64,000 nt of DNA from Silene latifolia (lineage: Eukaryota; Streptophyta; Magnoliopsida; Caryophyllales; Caryophyllaceae). The position numbers were made by a program, and so were the translations under genes. The stretch spans positions 83,886,120 through 83,950,119 of the forward strand of contig NC_133535.1 of assembly GCF_048544455.1 (NCBI RefSeq), read 5' to 3'. The notes below the pieces were generated by a model, which saw only the letters and a list, made by a program, of their open reading frames with translations, ran no database searches and was not told the origin of the DNA. Shown here one piece after another: positions 12,754-21,548 of this stretch; position 1 is the stretch's first letter; each line of letters begins with the position of its first letter.

Positions 12754-13320
12754 GTGGCGTCTACTACTTGGAGTGACTGCGACGGCGTCACACCTCTTGG
12801 GGTGACTGCCGTGGCGTCTACTACTTGGAGTGACTGCGACGGTGCCTGTTTCTTGAAGGAGACTCCCGTGGCGTCTACTACTTGGAGTGACTGCGACGGC
12901 GTCACATCTCTTGGGGTGACTGCCGTGGCGTCTACTACTTGGAGTGACTGCGACGGTGCCTATGTCTTGAAGGAGACTCTCGTGGCGTCTACTACTTGGA
13001 GTGACTGCGACGGCGTCACACCCCTTGGGGTGACTGCCGTGGCGTCTACTACTTGGAGTGACTGCGACGGTGCCTATGTCTTGAAGGAGACTCTCGTGGC
13101 GTCTACTACTTGGAGTGACTGCGACGGCGTCACACCCCTTGGGGTGACTGCCGTGGCGTCTACTACTTGGAGTGACTGCGACGGTGCCTATGTCTTGAAG
13201 GAGACTCTCGTGGCGTCTACTACTTGGAGTGATCGACGACGGCGTCACACCCCTTGGGGTGATCGCCGTGGCGTCTACTACTTGGAGTGACTGCGACGGT
13301 GCCTATGTCTTGAAGGAGAC
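12754..13320. repeat. 57-bp minisatellite, two alternating unit types
   Basis: GTGGCGTCTACTACTTGGAG recurs at 12754, 12811, 12868 and so on to 13268, ten copies at exactly 57 bp except for one extra base near 13230. Two variants alternate: one continues GGCGTCACACC...TTGGGG, the other GGTGCCTATGTCTTGAAGG, giving a 114-bp higher-order repeat. Because 57 is a multiple of three, both strands stay open (about 180 codons each), but this looks like a by-product. It sits between the protease remnant and the antisense ORF, where Retand elements carry a tandem repeat. Confidence 0.9.
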
Positions 13321-13750
13321 TCCCGCTCTTGTCGATATGACAAAGGTGTGTGAGTCGGCGTCATTTTTTTTGGAGACTCGCCGCTCTTGTCGGTATGACG
13401 ATGTGTGAGCGGCGTCTGCTCCTTCCTAGTGACTATGGGAAGAGCGTACATTCTGATGGAAGACTTGGATGATTTTTCATTTAAAAACATGCGTCGGGGT
13501 GCCCACAGCTGTTTTGGACACCTCCGACGTTACATGGAGTATTCCCGAGATTTTCCGGCGTCCTAATGGCCCGTTGAAGGCGTGCCTCCCCAGTTAGACG
13601 CTGGTTACATCCATGAGGTCGCTCTCTCTCGTTGTAAGGATAGACCTTTCCCTTTCTCCGATTTCTTTGCCACCTTAAGGGATTGCATGTTGCATCCTCC
13701 GGCGCTATCCGGCGTTCACCACCTCGTCATTCTCGTCTTTGGAGACGAGC

Positions 13751-15886
13751 TTATGCGCTTCCCCCCGGTCCGAGACGTACATCAATGTTAGGGCCCGATG
13801 GACATTCTTGCGTCGGCCTCGCTCGAGTGACGCGGCCTACGAGAACGTTGTAGGCGGATGAGCCGTCGATGACCACGAACTCGGCTAGGACATTCTTGGC
13901 GCGTTCCTTTCGCCGAACGTTACGGAGTCCGATTGATCCCAGTGGTACCAGTCCGGCCCCGCAGAAATTGTATAGCGGGTTGGTGCGGGGCTTAAGTCCT
14001 TGACCTTCAGCCGAGGCCGAGGAAGCACTCCCGAACATGACATTCGTGTATGCGCTGTGTCAATCGGCACCTTTTGACCAAGTGGTTGGATATGTCCAAA
14101 TTGACTACAAGTGGGTCGCTGTGAGGAGCGATGACTCCTTCGTAGTCCTTTCTTCCGATAGTTATGTCGGGGATGTTGGAAGAGGGGGTGGCTGTGTTGG
14201 GCACAAAGTTGATGGCCTGATAGAGCTCGTTCAGGTGTCGTTTGTACCCATGAGCGGACCCTCCGTTCTCGTGGCCCCCGATGACAACGTGGATCACTCC
14301 TATCCGTTCGAAGACGGATTTCTTCTCCGAACTGCCGGCGTCGGTCTTTTGGCTTTTGGCAACGTACTTGCCGAGGCTCCCCTTCCGGATCGGCTCTTCA
14401 ATGGCATTCTTCGAGATGCCGCGATCGTTGGTTAGATGGCCGGTGTGGCCGTGGTACTCACAAAGATCTTGGCTCGTGTCACCGTCACTTTTTGGTTTTG
14501 GGGTCTTTCCCACTTCGGCCCTCGCTTTTGCTCGGGCGAAGACTTCGGCGGCGATACGACGAGAGGGGGTTTTATCGTTATACCGCCTCGGTGGTACGTT
14601 CCCGAACTCCACCGCGCCCGCCGAGTCCTTTCCTGGCAGATTGTCGGCCGTGACCTATTATTGTCACGGCGTCTTTCTTCGGACCGTGACCCGTTGTTGT
14701 CACGGCGTCTTTCATGCGGGTTGTCCTCCCGGCGCTCTTCTTTTACGAGTGCTCGGCCTCGCTCGGGCCTAGCCACGTCTTGTGATAGTCTTCTACCTTG
14801 ATGGCTTGGTCGGCCTTCTTCCTGGCGGCATCCAAGCCCAGGCCTCCGCACTTGATGAGCTCATTTTTCAAATCTCCCCTTGGGAGGCCTTTCATCGCCG
14901 CGAAGGCCGCCGATTCGGGGATTAATCTCCCGAATCTGCTGGACCTTTCCGTCGAACCTCTTCATGTAGCTTCGTAGAGACTCGCCCCCTTCTTGTTTGA
15001 TAGTTAGGAGGTCCGATGTCTCCACGGCCCTTCTCTTGTTGCAGAAGAGTCTTGGGCTAGGAAGGCGTCCCTTAGGTCGGCGTAGTAGTACACCGAGCCG
15101 TCGGGGAGCCCCTTGTACCAACTTTGAGCCATCCCATGCAATGTCGTTGGGAAAACTCGGCACCATACTTCATCGGGCTGCTCCCATACGACATGTGAGA
15201 CTCGAAAGCCTCGGCGTGGTGGTGGATCACCCTCCCCTTTGTATGATATGGGTGGCAACTTGAGCTTAGTTGGCACCGGACTTCTAGGACGTAGGCGCCG
15301 AGGGGTGTCGATCACATGCGGACGACACGTGGCGATCGGCTCCTCGCATTCCTAGCCCGACTCCTCTCCTCGTAGCGGGAGGGACTCCTTCCCGACTCGG
15401 CGAGTCGGGCTTCTTATTCTCCGACTCTGATGGGTCGGACTTCTTTTATTCCTCCGGAGTGGGCCTCGTGGCTGCTGCGGTGACGCTGTCCCCCGCGAGT
15501 GCGGTCGGGACTTATGTCCATTACTAGCATTCTGGCTCCTCCGGTGTTTCAACAGGGCCAACCTCTTCCAAAGGTGCTCGTTCAAGTCTCTTGGAGTCAC
15601 GTTAAGGCCCCGGTCTCTGGACGGGTCCCGCCGCTCTTGTCGGTGTGACAGTGTGAGCCGACGTCCTACCGATGAGGTCCAGGATTTGCTTTAGCAATGC
15701 CACGTCGACCACATGTCCCATGAGGGTGACTTGGTTGGCGACGCGTCGCATCCGGTGTTATTGGCATCCCGAACTCCGGTTGGATTACTCCGCCGGCGGA
15801 GAGGGTCAGTATGACTCCGAATTGTTGAAGGTATCATCCGGGTGGAGGGGCTCGTCGGTTACGAACACCTCTTGTTCTTTTGACAT
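13751..15886 (-). pseudogene. Gypsy gag and protease remnant
   Basis: The likely start is ATG at 15886 (MSKEQEVFVTDEPLHPDD). The frame is then broken by stops and shifts. The gag core is clear at 15315-14861: DEVWCRVFPTTLHGMAQSWY, PDGSVYYYADLRDAFLAQ, then LLTIKQEGGESLRSYMKRF. Gag packages element RNA into particles. Nearer 14070-13751 the protease remnant reads VLAEFVVIDGSSAYNVLVGR. The reading then fades at about 13750 with no reverse transcriptase after it. At least five frames are needed to follow the chain, so no functional Gag can be made. The word GCCGCTCTTGTCGGT near 15630 also occurs at 12712 and 13380. Confidence 0.8.
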
Positions 15887-15968
15887 CTTCTTAGCTTTTT
15901 GGGTGGGTTTTTGTTGTTTTCTTTTTTTTTTGTGTTTGGGAATGAATGTGACTAGCTTCTAGTGTCTA

Positions 15969-15986
15969 TCCCCACAGACGGTGCCA
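15969..15986 (-). other. Primer-binding site of the Retand-like element
   Basis: TGGCACCGTCTGTGGGGA on the minus strand starts two bases inside the LTR boundary. Plant gypsy elements prime minus-strand DNA synthesis from a tRNA at a site of this type. Confidence 0.8.
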
Positions 15987-15988
15987 AT

Positions 15989-16602
15989 TGTTCCGGGTGT
16001 AATTCCAGAGCAAGTATAGTTACCACCCGTGGCTTGTTGAATGATATCTTGAGTTGGATTCTCCCTTGGTCTTAATCGTTCCTCTCGGCCTCTCCTGCAA
16101 TAATGAACGAACTGAGGGCTTGGCTTTGTGCCAAGCGTACCCACTCCGACGCCCAAGTCAGTAACTTAGATGTATAAGTTGTATGCTAATTGGCTAGGAA
16201 TATATTGTAGAGAGATAAGGAAGATTATACCAGATGAATAGTGTATTTAGGTCAAGTTGTGTATTTCTGGATTGGATCCTTTCCTCAATGAAGGTTGAGG
16301 AGTATTTATAGACTTCTCCTTTTGTCACGTAGTGGCCAAGTGGCCAGCAGGTGGAAAGACTGATCTACCCCTCGGCCGAGGGACCTATGGCAGGCCGGCG
16401 GGCCCTGTTGACTCACCGCCGAGGGGTCTTGGATATGAGTACGCGGGTATGTGTCCCGGCTGGCAGGTTGTCACGCCGGGACCCAGGTTGACAGGCCGAT
16501 GGGCGGCATCGGCTAGGCTGTCTAAGTCGTTGACTTGCTGTGGACATCTTTGACCTTGCTCAGTATGTTGACTTGGTCAGCGGTGCAGAATATGCCCCAT
16601 CA
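15989..16602 (-). repeat. 5' LTR of the Retand-like element
   Basis: 614 bp, nearly identical to the left LTR. On the minus strand it carries the promoter and lies directly before the primer-binding site. Near-identity means a very recent insertion. Confidence 0.92.
16303..16311 (-). promoter_or_regulatory. TATA box of the 5' LTR
   Basis: CTATAAATA on the minus strand lies inside the upstream LTR in the right direction to transcribe gag. The other LTR has the same site at 8884-8892. Confidence 0.6.
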
Positions 16603-16977
16603 ACACTTTTTATAGTACCAAAATTATTTGCCGGACTCAACTTATTTATTTTCGTTACAAACTTATTTGTGTAATGTATACTTTGTTGTAGGAGATGCGC
16701 TGAGACATATGAGGTCATAATGTATTGCTCGTAGAAGATGAAGAGGGGACGGGACGGGATATGAGAAGATTAAAGAGGCGACAGATGGATTTGTTATGGA
16801 TTATATAATTTTTATTTACATTTTTAGTAGACTTTGTGGGGAATTATTGTTTTTGGTCAAAATAACGTAGAAAGACATTACGGAAATGTGTACTCAAACT
16901 ATTAATTTGTCGTATTGTAGCATGAGACTTGGTTGTTAAAATTGTAATGCGTTAAAAATCTAAATAAATTCCTAGCT

Positions 16978-17222
16978 GTCACGAGCTATAATCCGAGAAC
17001 CTCACGAGCTGAGCTCACGAGCCCACGAGTCGAGCTCGAAACGAGCCAATGAGCCGAGCTCAAAACGAGTCCACGAGCCGAGCTCGAGCCAATTTGATTA
17101 TGTCGAGCTCAAGCTCGAGCCTACCCATTTGAAGCTCGACGAGCTCGAGCTCGAGCCGAGCACACCTTCACACTTCTCGAGCTCGAGCCGAGCACCCCTG
17201 GGCTCGCGCTCGACTCGGCACG
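16978..17222. repeat. 3' subterminal repeats of the hAT element
   Basis: CACGAGCCGAGCTCGA and GAGCTCGAGCTCGAGCC words repeat for about 240 bp up to the terminal repeat, mirroring the 5' side. The ORF that seems to start here is a product of the repeat. Confidence 0.7.
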
Positions 17223-17680
17223 TTAGCACCCCTAGCGTTAGGGTTACTCGCCTGAGAAAATACTGTAAAGGCGAAGATAGATTAAAATTGGAAGAAAATA
17301 ATACAGAAAAATCATCTGTGGAGATGAGAAGAGCATGGATGGAGGCTAACTAAAGAGATTTCGGTTTTGACTTATTATATTAGGGTTAGACTTGATAGAC
17401 TTGATTATATTCTAGAGTCAATAGAAGTATAGAAAGTAGGCGGGAAAACATTGCATATAAAAGCGCCATGTGTCAAGTTTAGTGTATAGTGGTTCTTGTA
17501 TTATACTAGTTTTAAACCCGTGCAAATTGCACGGGTTTGTTGTTTAGGTTGTTGTAATAAAATGTGTTAATAGTGGTTGCTTTGTAATTGAAGTATCTAT
17601 CGACAGTATCTAAAATACAGTAATAATAAAGTTGCATCTATCGGGAGTATCTAAAATATGGCAATAATAAAAGGGTGCTG

Positions 17681-18486
17681 ATTTTCGCAGTACGCATTTT
17701 ACTCATCTCAGTACACTATTGACAATTATACCCTTTTATTTCTCCTACCATTTTCCTCCTCTAGTCTCTCTCCCAATATTCTCTCTAATTTCAAACACTC
17801 ATTCCCTCTGATTTCACAAAGCTAACACTCGACGGTTGTTGTCGACATCGGTGGAGGAATATCGATATCGATAGGAAATCATCAATCATGTACAATGTTC
17901 ACCAACAAGCATCGCAAATCGCAATACAGTACGTACACAAAAAGAAATCCAACAATGTATTGTGTTGAAAAAAAGGAGTTGCAGTCATGTCGTACAATGT
18001 TCACCAACAAGGCCACTAAGGCCAACCCTTCGCACCCGTTACCACCTTAACACTACCCCTCCATTATCAGTTATCACCGTAACAAACACCATAAATCACC
18101 ACCACCCGTCACCCATGTTACTACCGTCGCCGGCAGACCACCATCGAACGACTCCGGCGACGCCATATGCTAAACCACTAACGGCAAACCCACCTACACT
18201 AATTAGCAATATATTAATTTAGACGTAAAACCCAAATTAAAAAGGAATAAAAATATAAGAAAGAGTCAATTAAATTAGTAATATGGGATTAACGCATTTA
18301 ATACATGCTCTTTAATTGAGTAATCGTCAATCATTAAAGAACTCTGAGGTTCAATATGGTTAAAATTTTAACAATAGAGAGAAGTTAGAGAGAATTAGGT
18401 TTGATGTGTTTTTTAGTCAAGGGTAGCAAATGGAAAATTTGATGTAAAAAGTACTATAATGAGTAAAAAACGTACTGCGAAAATAA
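17681..18486. mobile_element. MITE with TTTTCGCAGTAC terminal inverted repeats
   Basis: The left end ATTTTCGCAGTACGCATTTT and the right end GTACTGCGAAAATAAAAT are inverted copies, with ACTCAT...GTAC matching further in. The inside has CT-rich and unique sequence and no transposase. A partial relative ends at 48959. The target duplication is unclear. Confidence 0.55.
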
Positions 18487-18732
18487 AATCCGTAATAAAA
18501 ATACCACAATAATTCTTCAAAAATTTCAAAGCATGACAAAAGTAGACAAATTTGAAAGAAAAAAAAAACAGTACAATTCAAACATTGTTATTAAAAATGA
18601 TATTAAAAATAATGGCTACATTTTGTGTGAACGTATATTTATGCTCTCACATTTGAATTATATTTACGAGTAGGAGATTCTAAACGGCAATAAAAAATGT
18701 ACAGTGTTTTAAAAGTTCTTATATTTGAATTA

Positions 18733-19265
18733 GGGTTTTTTTTTGTCAAAAACTACCTTATATTTAGAGGTATTTAAAAAAAAAAAAAAAAAAAAAACTA
18801 CCTTATATATTTTTTATCAACTACTTTTGTTTTCCTTGTTTTTTTTTATCAACTAACTACGTTAAGAGTCTAGATATATTTGGTCAGTTTTCCATCTTTA
18901 CCTTATCTCATATGACTCTTTTATGTTCTAATCTTACTTAGTCTTATTCTGGGATGTCATGATGTACTTACATTTAACTTTTAGTAAATGTTCGTAGTTA
19001 TTATTGAAATATGGAAACATAAATCTTGCTTATCATAGTTAAATTGTAGTTTGGATGCGGTTGGTCATTGCTATTTGATGTTAACAAAGTCATGAGAAAT
19101 AGGTTAGTGTCGCTAAATCGACCAAATCTGGCCGGATTTTCAACATAGGTAGTTTTTGACCAAAAAAGGAGAAAACAAAGGTAGTCTAAAATAAGAAAAA
19201 TAATATAAGGTAGTTTTTTTTACAAATACCCTTAAATATAAAGCAGTTTTGACAAAAAAAAACTC
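18733..19265. mobile_element. Mutator-type MITE with 9-bp target duplication
   Basis: The left end GGGTTTTTTTTTGTCAAAAAC and the right end (reverse-complemented) GAGTTTTTTTTTGTCAAAAC match, and similarity continues for about 45 bp through TTATATTTA...GGTATTT. The 9-bp sequence TTTGAATTA flanks it exactly at 18724-18732 and 19266-19274. Long terminal repeats plus a 9-bp duplication are the signature of Mutator-like elements. No transposase is inside. Confidence 0.8.
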
Positions 19266-21263
19266 TTTGAATTATGATATATATAAAGTGTCTTTTAATC
19301 AAACGTATAAAATTCAACCGAATGAAGCAATATTATTTTATAGCTGTTTGTTATTATGTTGGTTAACCCATGTACTCCAAGTAACCTTCTCAAAAGATGA
19401 GCCGCCCAAAAATCATACTGAAACTCGCTTAAAAATAATCCGCTCTTCTCAACCCGATCCGATAGTAATGTGCACATTTAGGGTTAGGACCTGTTCAACA
19501 CGTGAGTTTACCCGAAAATAGATAAATTTATTAAAAAATTGTATTTAAACCTAATAAAACTAATGAAAAATGAAAAATAATCTAAATTTTTGAAAAATTG
19601 ATTTGAAATATAATGACACACGTGTAAACCCGTGCAAATTGCAATTGTCACTAAACTCGTCGACGGGTTTAAAAATGGTAAACATATTATTAGATTTTAT
19701 ATAATTGTAGTTTTAAATTATATTTCTATTTAGAAAGTGGTAAAAAAAAATGGCGTCAATAACTCATTTAGCCCGTATGCTAATTATAACGCGACCAATA
19801 AACTCGTATGACCTTATATCAGTTATATGTCTTCTAATCCGACTTTTATAATCTTATATGAGGCGATAGCTAATAGATAACACATACGGAGGATATCCAT
19901 TATAATAAAGTAAACAATATATACATACATCATAATAAATAAACAATATGTCTTCCTTAAAATGGATATATCCATTCTAAGAATAAAACGGGTCAAATAA
20001 CACCCCGCTTTCATGGATGAGACAATTTTTTTGGTAATTTTAATGCATTATATTTTGTCAAATGTAAGATATGTGACCCGTCTTAAGGTTAGCACAGACA
20101 TATCCCATCTTAAATGATAATTTGTAATAAACAATTAGACACTGGGATATTGAAGCAAAATAAATCACTTAAACAATGGGTTAGTAAACTAAGAGTAGTT
20201 TGGGCTAAATTTGCATGACCGACATTTACCAGCCCTTTAAACGTTTTAAACCATAAACCCACCTTAATATTAACCCCAAAAAATAACATTTAAGTCATTT
20301 ATATAAGGGATTTATCACATCACTCATACTCTCCGTCAGTCCCTCACCCTCTCCAATGCGCTTCATTTCACTCTTTATCAACATATTCATCATTCCATTT
20401 ACTCTTTTTTAATTCAGTTCACTATAAAATGATTTTGCCCGTATTATTAGCCAGGTCTGTTAATGTCAAGGTATTGCTTCATTTCAAAAAGATTCAGTAC
20501 TTTGTCCAGATTTAATATTTTTTGTAAGTATATTTTCATTTTCATTCTATTTTTCTAGTTTTACAAAAGATCTTCGTAAAGCAAATCAAGCACATGTAAA
20601 GTGTATTTTTTTTGTTTTAAAAAAGAATGTCAAATTCCTAGATATTTAATTTTTTTTCAATGGAAGTTTGAGTTTATGTTGTATTGTAAATTTGTAAGCA
20701 ATCTACTGGCTAACTATTAATTAGTACTTCACATTTAAAATAAAAATCTATAATGATATTGTAGTGTATTTTTTTGATGTACAATATATATTAAAATTGT
20801 AAATTGTATTTTTCAGTTTGTGATTTTGTTAATTCAATATCATAGTCATTTTAACAATAAAAATTACTAATAATTACTCTGTATTTTTTAAGTTAATTAA
20901 TGGGCAATTTCCATCGAGCACATATCTGATTAATTTGTCAAATTGATCATGATTTTTCAAGAAAAAAAGATTGGCTTGGTATATAAAAATGTTCAGTGAA
21001 CGAAACTTGTATATTTAATGTTTGTAATTTTAATATTTAAGTCATATTATTCATGCTGGTTTAGTATTGTAATTGAACAATTTTATATACAGCACTATGA
21101 AGAGTTGAACAATTCAAAGAAGTATGAAAGAAAGTTGTTGCAATTAAATCCTTCCTAGAACGTGGCTCCTGTAAATCAGGAAATAAAAGATTCACTTTGA
21201 CTTATTGACTTTTAACCACAGAGCGCCACGTAGGCTATGTGGTTGTTCTTTTAATAAAGAGGA

Positions 21264-21548
21264 TAGATAGATAGATAGATATAGATAGATATAGATAGAA
21301 ATATAGATATAGATAAATATTGATGAGAGTAGGATATAATTTGCCGTACATGAATACCCCACGATACCACAACCCGCACTCCGGCTGCTGCTCCTTCCCC
21401 ATCACGCCGATGACGCTTTTCTAGTTACACATACGTCCCAAAATTCTTCATAAAATTAGACCAAAATTTTAGTGTGCCCTCTTATTTCAAAAAATCCTGC
21501 TTCCGTCACCGTCGATAGCTACTGCAATCCCCAAACTTGGCGTAATCA
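21264..21548 (+). promoter_or_regulatory. 5' flank of the MYB gene with GATA microsatellite
   Basis: Only 285 bp separate the Helitron 5' end (21263) from the start codon. The stretch opens with an imperfect (GATA)n/(ATAGATAT)n run at 21264-21315, followed by mixed sequence that could be 5' UTR. No clear TATA box is seen. The promoter may lie partly inside the Helitron. Confidence 0.4.

Larger units (their letters stand above)
8570..16602 (-). mobile_element. Non-autonomous Ty3-gypsy element, Retand/Tat-like
   Basis: Two LTRs (8570-9191, 15989-16602) begin TG and end CA and are flanked by the perfect 5-bp duplication ACACT (8565-8569, 16603-16607). The primer-binding site next to the right LTR sets the orientation as minus. 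In element order the interior holds a broken gag and protease (15886 to about 13750), a 57-bp tandem repeat, an antisense ORF with a spliced intron, and a purine tract. No reverse transcriptase, RNase H or integrase can be found, so it must have moved with enzymes from a relative. The mix of gag, tandem repeat and antisense ORF matches what is described for Retand and other Tat-lineage elements. Confidence 0.86.
4705..17234 (+). mobile_element. hAT DNA transposon (Ac/Tip100-like), LTR element inside
   Basis: The ends carry an inverted repeat: AGGGGTGCTAA near 4710 and TTAGCACCCCTA at 17223-17234. The flanks GCGTTAGC (4697-4704) and GCGTTAGG (17235-17242) match at 7 of 8 bases, which fits the 8-bp hAT target duplication. 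Both ends have GAGCTCGAGC/GCCGAGC-rich subterminal repeats. A four-exon transposase lies at 6072-8525. The 8.0-kb gypsy element at 8570-16602 separates the transposase from the 3' end, so the original hAT was about 4.5 kb. I see no gene in 4890-6071 or 16608-16980. These are untranslated parts of the element. Confidence 0.87.
2972..17492 (-). mobile_element. Probable Helitron split by the hAT insertion
   Basis: On the minus strand a Helitron-like 3' end lies at 2972: a short GTGCAA...TTGCAC hairpin, then CTAG, then a flanking T. Near 17440-17492 the sequence resembles the 5' ends of the two clean Helitrons at 43.5 and 47.3 kb: GGCGGGAAAA about 50 bp inside, then TTTAGTGTATAGTGG like TTTTAGTATATAGAGGA. 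The terminal TC is not clear. Removing the 12.5-kb hAT leaves an element of about 2.0 kb, normal for a non-autonomous Helitron. The pairing of the two ends is inferred. Confidence 0.38.
17506..21263 (-). mobile_element. Probable Helitron, ends recognisable
   Basis: On the minus strand the 3' end at 17506 shows the stem CCCGTGCAATTTGCACGGG, a few bases, then CTAG next to a flanking T. The 5' end at 21263 is TCCTCTTTATTAAAAGAAC after a flanking A. Both ends are typical plant Helitron ends with A/T insertion. No Rep/helicase ORF is present, and 3.76 kb includes the MITEs at 17681-18486 and 18733-19265. The two ends might belong to different copies. A second hairpin-like GTAAACCCGTGCAAATTGC at 19628 has no CTAG. 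The remainder (19275-21260) is AT-rich with no gene. Confidence 0.45.

Noticed and set aside
12703..13290. Long overlapping ORFs on both strands (about 180 codons each)
   Set aside because: They are created by the 57-bp repeat, whose length is divisible by three. No protein family fits.
12754..13320. CRISPR-like appearance of evenly spaced repeats
   Set aside because: The so-called spacers are themselves repeated in alternation, and the context is a plant LTR element.
13790..13990. Search for reverse transcriptase behind the Retand-like protease
   Set aside because: All frames between 13300 and 13790 were read by eye and no RT motif was found. The tandem repeat follows directly.
17962..18222. 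86-codon ORF with many Pro/Thr/His codons
   Set aside because: It lies wholly in a MITE and has CT-rich low-complexity composition.
19622..19650. A further Helitron 3' end (GTAAACCCGTGCAAATTGC)
   Set aside because: It resembles the hairpin region, but no CTAG end lies next to it.
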